Shown: positions 50,740 through 60,123, numbered from the stretch's first letter. The stretch is 64,000 nucleotides of DNA from Flavimaricola marinus (GCF_900184895.1 NZ_FXZK01000008.1:62001-126000); one strand, 5' to 3'. Numbers and translations: made by a program. The notes: a model not told the origin generated them from the letters alone.

Positions 50740-51273
50740 TCAGGCGGCGGCCTTGCGGCGGCGCATCGCGCCGGCAGCGCCAAGCGCAGTCAGCAGAAGC
50801 AGACCCGCGGCCGGGATCGGAACAAGAGCGGCCTGGATCGAGAAGTCGATGTTTGCAGCGTCGCTCGGGAACGACGGCGGCAGGTCGAACACGGTGCCAT
50901 AGGTGATGGTCAGCGTGACGGTATCGCCGGCGGCCACGAAGAAGTTGGTGTTGGCGCCCATCGACTCGCCCTCGGCCACGTCAGCCGAGAATGTGCCGAA
51001 GTCCAACTCAACGCCATCGGTAAAGGCGGCGAGGTTCTGCTCCACGCTGAACCCAAAGAACGTCACGGCCGCAGTCGACGCATCATTGTTGGTAAAGGTA
51101 TAGGTCAGCGTCCCGCCAGCGGTGCCGACGCCGAAATCCTCATCGAACGAATAGGAATCCGCGAGAAGATCGTAGTTGGTGCCGCTGTCGCCACTCGTAA
51201 TCGTCGCGGCATGGGCGGTGATTGGTGCCAGGGCCAGAGCGGCGCCTGCAAGAGCATATTTAAAAGAATTCAT
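50740..51273 (-). CDS. VPIPA-CTERM sorted surface/secreted protein
   Basis: A 177-residue protein with signal peptide (FKYALAGAALALAPITAHA, cleavage near 22) and a C-terminal signal LVPIPAAGLLLLTALGAAG ending in RRRKAAA, a variant of VPLPA. The mature part is a Thr/Asp/Phe-rich all-beta domain resembling the DUF11-like or choice-of-anchor type domains common in exosortase substrates, without catalytic residues. GGGGGA precedes the ATG at 51273. It is the fourth substrate of the local exosortase. Confidence 0.85.
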   Translation of the reverse strand: MNSFKYALAGAALALAPITAHAATITSGDSGTNYDLLADSYSFDEDFGVGTAGGTLTYTFTNNDASTAAVTFFGFSVEQNLAAFTDGVELDFGTFSADVAEGESMGANTNFFVAAGDTVTLTITYGTVFDLPPSFPSDAANIDFSIQAALVPIPAAGLLLLTALGAAGAMRRRKAAA

Positions 51274-51448
51274 TGGAACTTCCCCCACAAAAAAACACGG
51301 TCGCGCAACGAAACAAGTCGCTTCCATCATCCCCGTTATTAACACTTTCCTCGGCGTCACTCAACTTTTTACCACATGAAGGCCTTGAAATGGCCATGAT
51401 CGCACAACGGTGGGTTGTATCGAGCCGAAACAAGCACCCCTGTTGCGG

Positions 51449-51477
51449 GCGATTGTCGCGGTTTTCGCAACAATCGC
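51449..51477. promoter_or_regulatory. Long hairpin in leader region
   Basis: GCGATTGT pairs with ACAATCGC, then a C/A mismatch, then GCG/CGC around a GTTTT loop (about 11 bp paired). Followed by ATGATTTTCCCCC. May be a terminator-like or attenuator structure in the leader of the glycosyltransferase operon. Confidence 0.5.
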
Positions 51478-51655
51478 ATGATTTTCCCCCTTTTGCCCGC
51501 TGTCGGGTCGGGGCAGCGGCGCGGCGGTGATTTTCGGGCGTCGACCTGATTCGCAGCCGGGCGCGACGGTCGGCGGAGTGCCATGAATTGGCCCCGTATT
51601 GGCTCTTATGCGAGACCATTTCTGTGCTACGACCCGGTCTGAGCCCCCGGCCGGA

Positions 51656-51694
51656 CCCATACCACCGGCCCATACCACGGACCCATACCACCGA
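51656..51694. repeat. Three tandem 13-bp units
   Basis: CCCATACCAC(C/G)G(G/A) occurs three times without gaps, starting at 51656, 51669 and 51682, 45 bases before the glycosyltransferase start. Could be a binding-site array or a slippage product. Confidence 0.85.
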
Positions 51695-51738
51695 CTGGCC
51701 CGACAGGACCCGAACCGACAAGACAGGACGCCGCAGTG

Positions 51739-52683
51739 ATGCCCGCAGCAAAGCCCGCCAAAGCCCGACCCGATGCCGTGGACCCGGTGCGGTTCTCCGT
51801 GGTGATCCCGCATCTGAACCAGCCGGACGCCCTCGAACGGTGCCTGTCCTCGCTGATGAGCGGGGCACGGACGCCCGACGAGGTGCTCGTCGTCGACAAT
51901 GGCTCGACGCAGCTGCCGCAGGCGATCTGCGACGCCTACCCGCAGGTCCGGCTGCTGCAGGAACCCACCCCCGGCCCCGGCCCGGCCCGCAATCTGGGGG
52001 TCGCCCATGCCGACATGCCGGTGCTGGCCTTCATCGATGCCGACTGCCTGGCCGATCCCGACTGGCTGGCGGCGGCGGCGCGACACATGGCCGACCCCTC
52101 CGCGCAGATCCTCGGCGGCGACGTGCGCATCGCCTATGACGATCCGGATCACCTGACCGTGCTCGAGGCCTACGAGAGCATCTACGCCTACCGGATGGAC
52201 CGCTACATCGCCCGCGAAGGGTTCACCGGGACCGGCAATCTGGTGGTGCGGCGGGCGGTCATGGAGGCGGTCGGCCCCTTCGGCGGGCTCGACGTGGCCG
52301 AGGATCGCGATTGGGGCCAGCGGGCGACCGGGCAGGGCCATGTGATCCGCTATGCCGGCGACATGAAGGTCTATCACCCGGCCCGCAAGAGCTTTGCCGA
52401 GCTGCGCCAGAAATGGGACCGGCATCTGGCGCATGATTACATCCTCGCCCGGCAGAGCGGGGCGGGGCGGGTGAAATGGGCGATCAAGACATTGGCGATG
52501 GGACTGTCGCCCCTGGGTGAAATCCCCCGGGTTCTGGGCTCGGACCGGGTCTCCGGCCTATCCGCAAGACTGGCGGCCTTGGCAGGGCTCGCCCGGATCC
52601 GGCTCTACCGGGCGGGACGCATGGCGTGGCTCTTCGCCGGCGGCGACCCCGAACACTTGGCCGGGCGGTGGAACCGGTCATGA
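51739..52683 (+). CDS. Family 2 glycosyltransferase (GT-A)
   Basis: A 314-residue glycosyltransferase: FSVVIPHLNQP near 19-29, nucleotide-binding Asp in VLVVDNGSTQ near 51-60, metal motif DAD in AFIDADCLADP near 98-108 and an acid ED in DVAEDRDWGQR near 185-194. It adds a sugar to the lipid-linked repeat unit on the cytosolic side. The start is the ATG at 51739, preceded by a GTG in frame. First of a rightward series of polysaccharide genes. Donor unknown. Confidence 0.88.
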   Translation: MPAAKPAKARPDAVDPVRFSVVIPHLNQPDALERCLSSLMSGARTPDEVLVVDNGSTQLPQAICDAYPQVRLLQEPTPGPGPARNLGVAHADMPVLAFIDADCLADPDWLAAAARHMADPSAQILGGDVRIAYDDPDHLTVLEAYESIYAYRMDRYIAREGFTGTGNLVVRRAVMEAVGPFGGLDVAEDRDWGQRATGQGHVIRYAGDMKVYHPARKSFAELRQKWDRHLAHDYILARQSGAGRVKWAIKTLAMGLSPLGEIPRVLGSDRVSGLSARLAALAGLARIRLYRAGRMAWLFAGGDPEHLAGRWNRS

Positions 52684-52849
52684 CAATGCCCAACTGTGGC
52701 CCGAAAACAGGTCTACTGTGTGCCGCTTACGCAGGATGGGACGCCGGGCCGATGATCACCTTGACCGGACATCGGCAAACCGAAAGAAGGTCAGGATGCC
52801 GTCTCTGGCCGTGAAGAAATAGACGCAGACCTTAGGAGTGCACATTTCA

Positions 52850-54271
52850 ATGGCCCGCATAGCGCTGCTGATCCTGTCTGGCAATGCGGCGACGTCGTTC
52901 TTTCTTCTGGTGCGCAACCTTCTGATCGCCCGTCTGATCTCGGTCGAGGATTACGGGATCGGGGCGACCTTTGCGGTCGCTATGGCGATCGTCGAAATGG
53001 CCTCGTTTCTGGGCTTGCAACAGCAGATCATACAGGACCGGGATGGCAACGACCCGAGGTTTCAGGCGGCCTTGCAGGGCTTTCAGCTGCTGCGTGGCGT
53101 GATCGCCGCGATCGTCATGTTCCTGATGGCGGACTGGATTGCGGCATTCCTGGGGATTCCGGAAGTGGCCTGGGCCTATCAACTCATGGCCGTGGTGCCG
53201 CTTCTGAACGGCCTCCAGCATTTCGATATCCACCGGCTGAACCGTGAGATGCGGTTCATGCCGCTGCTGCTGACCGGGCTGCTGCCGGCGGTTCTGTCGG
53301 TGGTCGCGGTCTGGCCACTCTACCTCTGGTTCGGCGATTATCGGGTGACGCTTTATGCGTTGATCTTCTTCATCGCCGTTTCCGTTGCGACATCCCATCT
53401 GATGGCGCAACGGCCCTACCAGATCGCCTTTGACAGGGCGGTCATCCGACGCTCCCTGTCATTCGGCTGGCCGCTTCTCGTGAACGGCTTTCTGCTGTTT
53501 CTGGTGTTTCAGGGCGACAAGATGATCGTCGGGCGGGAACTGGGAATGGAGACGCTGGCAATCTTTGCGATGGGAATGACACTGGCGCTCTCGCCCGCCC
53601 TAATCATCTCAAAAAGTGCCCAGAACTTCTTTCTGCCGCAACTGTCACAATCGGATATCAGCGCCGCACAGTTCCAACAGCGGGGGATCCTCGCTGTCGA
53701 GACTGTTCTGGCGATGACGCTGGCCTTTGTGCTCGGCATGGCTTTGCTGGGACCTGCCGTCGTGCATCTGTTGCTGGGGGAAAGCTATGCGGAACTGGCC
53801 ACCCTTTTGATCTGGTTTGCCATCGTGCAAGGCCTGCGGATCTTCAAGGTCGGACCACAGACCATTGCCATGGCCCTGGGCCACACCCGCAATGATATGT
53901 ATGCCAATATCGCCCGGATACTGGTGTTTCCCGCGGCCTGGTATTGGGCCGTTGTGTCGGGGGACCTGCTCATCTTGTTGGGGATCGCGCTGTTGGGTGA
54001 GGCTCTGGCTCTGATCGTCGCGCTCTACCTGCTGCAACGGCGCTGCCAATTTCCGGTACGGCTGATCCGGCGCCCGATGATTGGGTCTGTCCTGGCATTG
54101 GTGGTCGCGGGCCTTTTGGCAGGCCTTCCCGCACTGAACCCGCAAGTGCCTATCGCAGGACCGCTGCTGGCTCTTATCGGCGCCGTGGTGATTTGCGCCA
54201 TTACGTATATAGCACTCCCAACATTGCGCGCGCTCTTGCTGAAACGCAGGCAAGGGCCAACCGTTCAATGA
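52850..54271 (+). CDS. Wzx-type polysaccharide flippase
   Basis: A 473-residue polytopic membrane protein with about 12-14 helices, of the MATE/MOP exporter (polysaccharide biosynthesis) family: N-terminal RNLLIARLISVEDYGIGATF near 20-40 is the family signature region. It should flip the lipid-linked repeat to the periplasm. TTAGGAG lies upstream, and ATG at 52850 has better spacing than a GTG at 52838. Base composition is less GC-extreme than the flanking genes, typical of serotype-variable genes. Confidence 0.88.
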   Translation: MARIALLILSGNAATSFFLLVRNLLIARLISVEDYGIGATFAVAMAIVEMASFLGLQQQIIQDRDGNDPRFQAALQGFQLLRGVIAAIVMFLMADWIAAFLGIPEVAWAYQLMAVVPLLNGLQHFDIHRLNREMRFMPLLLTGLLPAVLSVVAVWPLYLWFGDYRVTLYALIFFIAVSVATSHLMAQRPYQIAFDRAVIRRSLSFGWPLLVNGFLLFLVFQGDKMIVGRELGMETLAIFAMGMTLALSPALIISKSAQNFFLPQLSQSDISAAQFQQRGILAVETVLAMTLAFVLGMALLGPAVVHLLLGESYAELATLLIWFAIVQGLRIFKVGPQTIAMALGHTRNDMYANIARILVFPAAWYWAVVSGDLLILLGIALLGEALALIVALYLLQRRCQFPVRLIRRPMIGSVLALVVAGLLAGLPALNPQVPIAGPLLALIGAVVICAITYIALPTLRALLLKRRQGPTVQ

Positions 54272-54458
54272 CGACGACCGAACAGAATGAGCAGGAACAG
54301 TTCTGTCACAGCAAGCCTTCAACCTCCGAGGGGATTTCCAGACCCCGTCAAATGCCGGAAACACTTGATCCGTCAGCCAGACGAGGGGATGTTACCCGCA
54401 ATCGGCGCACCACGTGGAGGCAGTCGGCTCAAACCACGCGCATCCAGAGGCTTTCCCT

Positions 54459-55454
54459 ATGATCGGTGTGATTATCGTAACCTTTCAGTCGGCGGATGTG
54501 ATCGCCGCCTGCCTTGAAAGCCTGCGCACAAGCACCCAGCCCGACCTGCATGTCGTTGTCTGCGACAATGCCTCCGACGATGGGACACTCGAGGTTATCC
54601 GCAACTGGGCAGATGCCAACAACGTGGCCCTTGCAGAGCTTTCGCCCGACGGACCGCCTGTGTCTACCGGGTTCTCGATCCTGAGCACCGGTGGCAATCT
54701 GGGCTTCGCCGGGGCGGTGAACGCCGGGCTGAAACGCCTTTTGGCGGTGCCCGACCTTGATCTGTTCTGGGTTCTCAACCCCGACAGCGAAGCGTTGCCC
54801 GACACTGCCAGCGCCTTTGCTCGCAAGGCGCGCGAGGCCGGGCCCTTTGCCCTTATGGGTGGGCGGATCAGATACCATGAGGCGCCCGGACATATCCAAT
54901 CTGACGGCGGCGTCGTGTTCCCCTGGTCGGGTATCTGCAAGAATCTCAACAGTGGTCTCTTGCCTGAGAGCGCCGTTCTCCCGGACGCCGAAACGCTGGA
55001 CTTCATCTCCGGTGCAAGCCTTGTCGCCTCGCGGCGCTTTGTCGAGCAAGCAGGCCTGATGGTGGAAGATTACTTTCTGTATTATGAAGAGGTCGACTGG
55101 GCGGCGCGGCGCGGAGATCTGCCGTTGATCTTGTGCCCAGAGGCGGAAGTGCTGCATCACGGTGGTACCACCATCGGCACGGGCGCGATGAACAGAAGGC
55201 CCTCGCCGTTCGCGAATTACTTCAACTACCGCAACAGGATGCGGTTCGTGCGCCGGTTCCGGCCGCTGGCCCTGCCAACGACATGGTTTTTGTCGATGCT
55301 GCGGGTCGCCAAATTGATGTTGCTTGGGGCGATGGACGAAGCGGCTGCCGCCGCCCGAGGGCTGAACGGTTTGCCGCCACCCGCCGCAGTCCGCGACAGG
55401 ATCGCGCCGGGTGATCGGTTCCGGGCCTTTGGAACAGGCAAGAGGCCATCATGA
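54459..55454 (+). CDS. Family 2 glycosyltransferase, rhamnosyltransferase-like
   Basis: A 331-residue GT-A enzyme: IGVIIVTFQSADVI at the start, VVVCDNASDDGT near 33-44, NLGFAGAVNAGLKR near 80-94, DxD-like WVLNPDSEALPD near 103-114, FISGASLVASRR near 184 and the acid pair in YYEEVDWAARR near 205-215. This combination is typical of rhamnosyltransferase-like GT2 proteins. The start was set at the ATG of MIGVII. It overlaps the next gene by four bases (ATGA). A 187-base gap from the flippase holds no other gene. Confidence 0.88.
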   Translation: MIGVIIVTFQSADVIAACLESLRTSTQPDLHVVVCDNASDDGTLEVIRNWADANNVALAELSPDGPPVSTGFSILSTGGNLGFAGAVNAGLKRLLAVPDLDLFWVLNPDSEALPDTASAFARKAREAGPFALMGGRIRYHEAPGHIQSDGGVVFPWSGICKNLNSGLLPESAVLPDAETLDFISGASLVASRRFVEQAGLMVEDYFLYYEEVDWAARRGDLPLILCPEAEVLHHGGTTIGTGAMNRRPSPFANYFNYRNRMRFVRRFRPLALPTTWFLSMLRVAKLMLLGAMDEAAAAARGLNGLPPPAAVRDRIAPGDRFRAFGTGKRPS

Positions 55455-56131
55455 GCAGCCCCCTGTGCATCCTCAATTTCCATGGCATTGGCACGCCCCA
55501 TGCCAATGTGGCAGAAGACGAGGCCCGCTATTGGGTCAGCCGCGATCAATTTCTGGCCATGCTGGACCGCATCAAGCTGTTGTCCAGCCGTGGCACACAG
55601 ATCAAGATCACCTTTGACGACGGCAATCTGTCGGACCTGGAAATCGCCTGTCCCGCTCTGCAAGATCGCAATTTGGTGGGGCATTTCTTTGTGCTGACAG
55701 GGCGTCTGGACGATCCGGCCTATCTGTCCGCAGGTCAGGTCCGGGACCTGCTGGCCAAAGGCATGGAGATCGGTCTCCACGGGCAGGATCACGTCGATTG
55801 GCGCAAGGCAGACGCTCCCCAGCTGCAGACCGAAACGATCACGGCTCGCGACACTCTGAGCCGGATCACAGGCCGCCCGGTCGAGACGGTTGCGATCCCC
55901 TTCGGTGCCTACAATGCGCGCGTCATAAAACACCTCAAGGCATCCGGCTTCAAAGAGATATACACCAGCGATGGCGGGCATGCCGCGCAGAACCAACCGC
56001 TGCGGCACCGCACCTCGGTCCGCTCGGATATGGATGTCAGCCGGATCGACGCCATCGTCGCGGACAGCGCGCCCGCAAGGGCCAAGATCAAGCGCACCGT
56101 CAAGAGTTGGCTCAAATCGAATGTCATCTGA
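55451..56131 (+). CDS. Polysaccharide deacetylase-like protein (NodB fold)
   Basis: A 226-residue cytosolic or periplasmic NodB-fold protein: metal Asp-Asp in ITFDDGN near 53-58, His pair in GLHGQDH near 104-110 and PFGAYN near 147-152. It probably removes acetyl groups from an N-acetyl sugar of the repeat unit. No signal peptide is visible, so it may act on lipid-linked or nucleotide sugars in the cytoplasm. The conserved Arg before PxG is absent (AIPFG). Translationally coupled to the upstream glycosyltransferase. Confidence 0.82.
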   Translation: MSSPLCILNFHGIGTPHANVAEDEARYWVSRDQFLAMLDRIKLLSSRGTQIKITFDDGNLSDLEIACPALQDRNLVGHFFVLTGRLDDPAYLSAGQVRDLLAKGMEIGLHGQDHVDWRKADAPQLQTETITARDTLSRITGRPVETVAIPFGAYNARVIKHLKASGFKEIYTSDGGHAAQNQPLRHRTSVRSDMDVSRIDAIVADSAPARAKIKRTVKSWLKSNVI

Positions 56132-56155
56132 GGCCGCCCGACCGGAGAAAACAGC

Positions 56156-56758
56156 ATGAACCCCGTAAACGTCTTGGCCAAACTCTGGAAACGCCTGATG
56201 CTCCGGGGATCAGAGTTTGGCGGCTCCTACGGCAAATTGCGGCTGCTCTATTCGCTCGAAGACCCGTGGGATATGGCCTCCCCGCGCGAACAGCACCGGT
56301 TTGCGCAGACCTTGGCCCAGCTGCAGTCGATGGCACCGCGTTTCGGCAGCGTGCTCGAATTCGGATGCGGTGAGGGGCATCAGAGCCTATCCCTGATCGG
56401 TATCAGCGACCGGCTTCACGGCGTCGACATCAGCCCGGCCGCCGTGGCACGTGCCGGCAATCGCTGCCCGCAGGCCAGCTTTGAAGTGGCCGCCCTCGAG
56501 GATGCGCTGACGATCATCCCAGACCAGCGGTTCGATCTGATCACAGCCTGCGAGGTGCTGTATTACGCTATGGATATCGACGATATCCTGGGCAAGCTGC
56601 AAAGCCGGACGGACAGGCTATATGTCTCGAACTACAAGCCCCGGTCAGACAAGATGCGGGCCAGCTTTGCTGGCGACGGGTGGCGCAGGCTGGAGGATAT
56701 CCGCTTTGAGGATACGGTCTGGGAATGCTTCGTCTGGGAGGCACCGGAGCGGCGCTGA
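56156..56758 (+). CDS. NodS-like SAM-dependent methyltransferase
   Basis: A 200-residue methyltransferase with YSLEDPWDMASPREQHRF near 32-49, typical of NodS, then SAM motif I VLEFGCGEGHQS near 66-77, HGVDISPAAVARA near 88-100 and DLITACEVLYYA near 124-135. NodS methylates a free amine on a deacetylated sugar; here it directly follows a NodB-like deacetylase (24 bases apart), which fits deacetylation then N-methylation of the same residue. That pairing is inference. Its stop is only three bases from the stop of the convergent GNAT gene. Confidence 0.85.
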   Translation: MNPVNVLAKLWKRLMLRGSEFGGSYGKLRLLYSLEDPWDMASPREQHRFAQTLAQLQSMAPRFGSVLEFGCGEGHQSLSLIGISDRLHGVDISPAAVARAGNRCPQASFEVAALEDALTIIPDQRFDLITACEVLYYAMDIDDILGKLQSRTDRLYVSNYKPRSDKMRASFAGDGWRRLEDIRFEDTVWECFVWEAPERR

Positions 56759-56761
56759 GCC

Positions 56762-57934
56762 TCAAACCGGATGAACTTGGTCCCAGTCATGGTCCGCCTT
56801 GGTAAAGTGCCAGCCATCAGGGTTCTGCGCCAATCGGTCCCGAAGCTCGGCATCGGTGCAGACAACCGTGGGATACATGGTCTTGGTGGCGATGAAACCA
56901 GCCCGCGACAGGGCCTCGCGCCACGCGGGCGTCGAGGCGGCGGCTTCGATATATTCCACACTGGGACGCAAGACCCGGCAGGCATGGGCAACCAGCGCGT
57001 CCAGCGCCTCGTGGTCCCGCGGGTCCGCGAACACATCCACGATCACGCCCAATGGCAGCTCGTCCTTCACCCCCACGCGCGTCACAACGTATCCCACGAG
57101 GCTCCCGTCCCGGCGCAGCAGGAAACAGCGGTAGTCCAGCCCGGGAGCTTGCGTGAAACGCCAGTTGAGAAAACGCACGGAGCGTTCGAAGACAGCCGGA
57201 AACAGACCCCGGTTAGCCGCCCAGAGCGCATCGAGGCTGTTCGGAAAATGATCGACTTCAGCGATGCTCAGGCGCGCCGGCAGCAGCTTTGGGGCGCGCC
57301 ATCGACGCCATGCGCCAAACAGGCGGCTGGCACCGGCCAGTATCATCGGGGCAATCCGGCTCGCATTGAACAGACGGATGGCCGCTCTGCGTGAGGCCGA
57401 CCCCGCGCCCGCTTTATAGGCCAGAAACCTCATGACCGTCCGCGTTGACAGCCGGTAGGGCAGAATGAACTGCCGGGTCGGCCCCAGCGTCAAACATCCG
57501 GCCCGTTCGGCAACCCGCCGCGTCGCGGGCGCCATAGTCAAGGTCACCAGCACCGGGCGTTCGACCATGATCGCCTCATGGATGCGGTGGCTCAGCCCTT
57601 GGCCTCTGTAGTCCGGATGCACCATCACATCGACGATCCAACCGGCTGGCACCGGCCCTGCTTCATGCCAGAGCATCCCGTCCTGAACGGCGATTTCTCC
57701 GACGACGCGCCGCCCGTCAAATGCCAGCCAAATCGTCGGGGCCGTTTCGCTGGCAGGACGAAACGGGTTGTCTTCGAATTGCCACGCATGACGGGCAGCA
57801 TCCTTGAAGGGCGCACCGAGGCCATAGGTCTGCCCGACAAAGTCCAGCAATGCCGGAAGATCTTCGGCCGTTGCCCGTCTGACGACGAGCGGCGGTCGGG
57901 GCTCCTTCGGAGAGGGCTGATCGTTCTGTATCAA
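56762..57934 (-). CDS. GNAT-family N-acetyltransferase, long form
   Basis: A 390-residue protein with an N-terminal GNAT domain: acetyl-CoA loop VDVMVHPDYRGQGLSHRIHE near 98-117 is the Q/RxxGxG/A motif. The remaining 250 residues contain a second domain with helical part (about 160-220) and another GNAT-like beta core (LGVIVDVFADPRDHEALD near 293-310). Such tandem proteins modify amino sugars in polysaccharide loci. It starts with TTG after AAGGAAA; no ATG fits. It converges with NodS and is the last gene of a leftward group. Confidence 0.78.
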   Translation of the reverse strand: MIQNDQPSPKEPRPPLVVRRATAEDLPALLDFVGQTYGLGAPFKDAARHAWQFEDNPFRPASETAPTIWLAFDGRRVVGEIAVQDGMLWHEAGPVPAGWIVDVMVHPDYRGQGLSHRIHEAIMVERPVLVTLTMAPATRRVAERAGCLTLGPTRQFILPYRLSTRTVMRFLAYKAGAGSASRRAAIRLFNASRIAPMILAGASRLFGAWRRWRAPKLLPARLSIAEVDHFPNSLDALWAANRGLFPAVFERSVRFLNWRFTQAPGLDYRCFLLRRDGSLVGYVVTRVGVKDELPLGVIVDVFADPRDHEALDALVAHACRVLRPSVEYIEAAASTPAWREALSRAGFIATKTMYPTVVCTDAELRDRLAQNPDGWHFTKADHDWDQVHPV

Positions 57935-58049
57935 GCGCTGTTTCCTTACCGCACCGCGTCATGCACGGAGGACCTCGATTTCAGCATAATCTGACCATGC
58001 CGTGGTGAAACCACAAGCGCCACTCCACCTCTCCAAACCCTGTGCTGTT

Positions 58050-59291
58050 TTACTTTTCATCTTCGGGACTGCCATCGCTACGACCCAGTACGGAGCGATA
58101 ATGCCCCACGAGAGCCGCGGCCTTCTGGTCCCAGAACCCTTCCTTGGCGAGCTTGGCGCGTCCGGCGTCGCCCATTGATCGGCGCAATTCCGGGTCTGTT
58201 GCGAGTGTCCGGATTGCCTCTGCGACATCGCGGGCCAACTGCTCGGGCGTCTCCACCGGGACTTTGAGACCGGTCGTGTCATCCACGATCCAATTCGGCC
58301 CCCCCGTCGCCGCTGCGATGATCGGAAGTCCCCAACCCATCGCTTCATAGAGCACGCCACCCGTGGGTTCCCGGAAACTGGGGAATACGAAAATGTCGGC
58401 TTCTTTATAGAGTTCGTCCACCTCGGCACGCGGAATGAGGCCTAGAAACCGGACACGGTCGGCGACGCCCAGACGGGCCGCCTCTTGTTTGCAAAAGGCG
58501 ATCTCCTCGCCCTCTCCCGCGCTGGTCAGAGAAATATCGCTCAGGTCCTTGAGCTGTGCCATGGCGCGGATCACCTCGCGCAATCCCTTGGTCCGGACGC
58601 CACGACCCACGTGCAGCAGCTTCAGCCCCGCCCCTGTGGCGGGCTTGGGCGACAATTCGGGGAGCGTGTCTATGCCGAGTTCGAGGATGTTTTCATAGCG
58701 CTGCAGCGGGATCGAACGAAGCTTCTCCTCCACATAGGGTGCCACCCCTGCCACGAGCGCGGCACCGGAATAGCTCTGGCGCAATCCCGGGTCAAAGCGT
58801 AGCCGCAGATCATCCAGCGCCCGCAAGCGGGTATACCACACAGGTTTGCCCATCTCGGATTTGAACCCTGCCGGTGTGGGAAGCGATCCGCCAAGGGGGC
58901 CGATCACATAAGGCATCTTGAAGTGTCGGAAGGGGCTGGCATAGCGCGGAGCGAGCGGCATGATCTGGTGGCCAATGTCAAAGGCCTCGGGGTTCTTGGC
59001 CAGATACCCTTTGACTTTTGCCGCAAAGAAGAACCAATCCGGCTTCACCATCGCGCGGAACCGTTTACCGACAAGGATCTTCGGATCGGGCCATGTCACC
59101 ACCTTTGCCTCGGGTAGCTGGTCCTGCAATGGATCGTGCGTGGGGCTTTGCAGGGCCAACACGGTCAGGGCCAGTTTGCTCGAAAGAGCCTCCGCCCATT
59201 TGAACGCAACGAAACCTTCGCCCGTCGACTGACGTGAAATGTGCGGTGCGATCAGCAAAGCCCTGATGGCAGGCGAAGATGGTTCAGTCAT
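58050..59291 (-). CDS. Family 4 glycosyltransferase (GT-B)
   Basis: A 413-residue GT-B enzyme. The C-terminal domain has LLHVGRGVRTKGLREVIRA near 224-242, and the sugar-nucleotide part FVFPSFREPTGGVLYEAMGWGLP near 301-323 ends in GGPNWIV. The N-terminal half has IAPHISRQSTGEGFVAF near 14-30. It retains the anomeric configuration and acts on the cytosolic face. Separate from the GT2 genes on the opposite strand. Sugar unknown. Confidence 0.88.
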   Translation of the reverse strand: MTEPSSPAIRALLIAPHISRQSTGEGFVAFKWAEALSSKLALTVLALQSPTHDPLQDQLPEAKVVTWPDPKILVGKRFRAMVKPDWFFFAAKVKGYLAKNPEAFDIGHQIMPLAPRYASPFRHFKMPYVIGPLGGSLPTPAGFKSEMGKPVWYTRLRALDDLRLRFDPGLRQSYSGAALVAGVAPYVEEKLRSIPLQRYENILELGIDTLPELSPKPATGAGLKLLHVGRGVRTKGLREVIRAMAQLKDLSDISLTSAGEGEEIAFCKQEAARLGVADRVRFLGLIPRAEVDELYKEADIFVFPSFREPTGGVLYEAMGWGLPIIAAATGGPNWIVDDTTGLKVPVETPEQLARDVAEAIRTLATDPELRRSMGDAGRAKLAKEGFWDQKAAALVGHYRSVLGRSDGSPEDEK

Positions 59292-59478
59292 GACATGGTC
59301 TTTCTTCTTTGCCTTGAAAATAGCAGTCGGCCGCTATCCGAACTAGGTACAAATACGCCTCGATCCTCGAGCAGCCCCAACGATGGGACGCTATCGTCAG
59401 GTGCAGTTTCCAGTTCCCCGTCGCAAAGCTGAAACCGCAAGGCTTGAAAACCACAGCAATATCATCCTGAACTGGGCG

Positions 59479-60123
59479 CTACCCCACCCGGATCAGATAC
59501 TGGAGTTCGAACAGCCCGCGCATCCGACCCAGCGTCAGGGCATTGGCCAGTCGCCAGCGCTTGGCCGACAAGCGTCCTTCGAGCTGCTGCACTTTCAGCC
59601 CGCTGCACGTCATCAACTCAATCGCCGATTTGCGGGTAAACCAGCGCATATGGGTGCGATCAAGAAGCCCCTTGTCGGTGAGATCGAAGGTTCCCTTCAC
59701 CACCAAAGGATAGACTACTTGCCAATGCCGGATGTTTGGCAAGCTTGCTACGATCACACCGCCCGGACGCAGCAAGGGCGTCAATTGGCGCACCGCGCTC
59801 CATGGATCCACAAGGTGCTCCAGCACATCAAGGCACAGGATCGTGTCAAATTTCTCGCCGATCTCGGCCAAGGCATTGTCGCTGTCGAGATTGACCGAAG
59901 CATGCGCATCCACCCCGGGCAGGAAACCGTCTTCGATGATATCGAGTACAAACACCCGGTCGGCCCGGCCCTGCTCCTTGAGGTAGACCGAGGTGGCCCC
60001 GATGCCCCCACCCACGTCCAGGACACGGCCGACCTTGTCGGGCATGATCGCGATCGCATCGTGACGAACCAGATCATGATACCCTGTCTTGACGTCGCTT
60101 GCGCTCTTTGACTCGTCTTTCAC
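59479..60123 (-). CDS. Class I SAM-dependent methyltransferase
   Basis: A 214-residue methyltransferase: motif I RVLDVGGGIGATSVYL near 33-48, acidic VFVLDII near 57-63, DTILCLDVLEHLVDP near 92-106 and LLRPGGVIVASLPN near 116-129. Its C-terminal part (about 135-214) matches the ubiG/methyltransferase_23 type found in polysaccharide loci. It starts with GTG. The polymerase gene lies upstream on the same strand, 99 bases away. Likely O-methylates a sugar. Confidence 0.83.
   Translation of the reverse strand: MKDESKSASDVKTGYHDLVRHDAIAIMPDKVGRVLDVGGGIGATSVYLKEQGRADRVFVLDIIEDGFLPGVDAHASVNLDSDNALAEIGEKFDTILCLDVLEHLVDPWSAVRQLTPLLRPGGVIVASLPNIRHWQVVYPLVVKGTFDLTDKGLLDRTHMRWFTRKSAIELMTCSGLKVQQLEGRLSAKRWRLANALTLGRMRGLFELQYLIRVG

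Larger units (their letters stand above)
51274..51738. other. Divergent intergenic region with hairpin and tandem repeat
   Basis: 465 bases between the VPIPA-CTERM and glycosyltransferase genes. Contains the hairpin at 51449-51477 and the 13-bp tandem repeat at 51656-51694, listed separately. No coding frame supported. Confidence 0.55.

Noticed and set aside
54193-54462. 89-residue frame between the flippase and glycosyltransferase genes
   Set aside because: Overlaps both neighbours, polar and patternless, no ribosome site.
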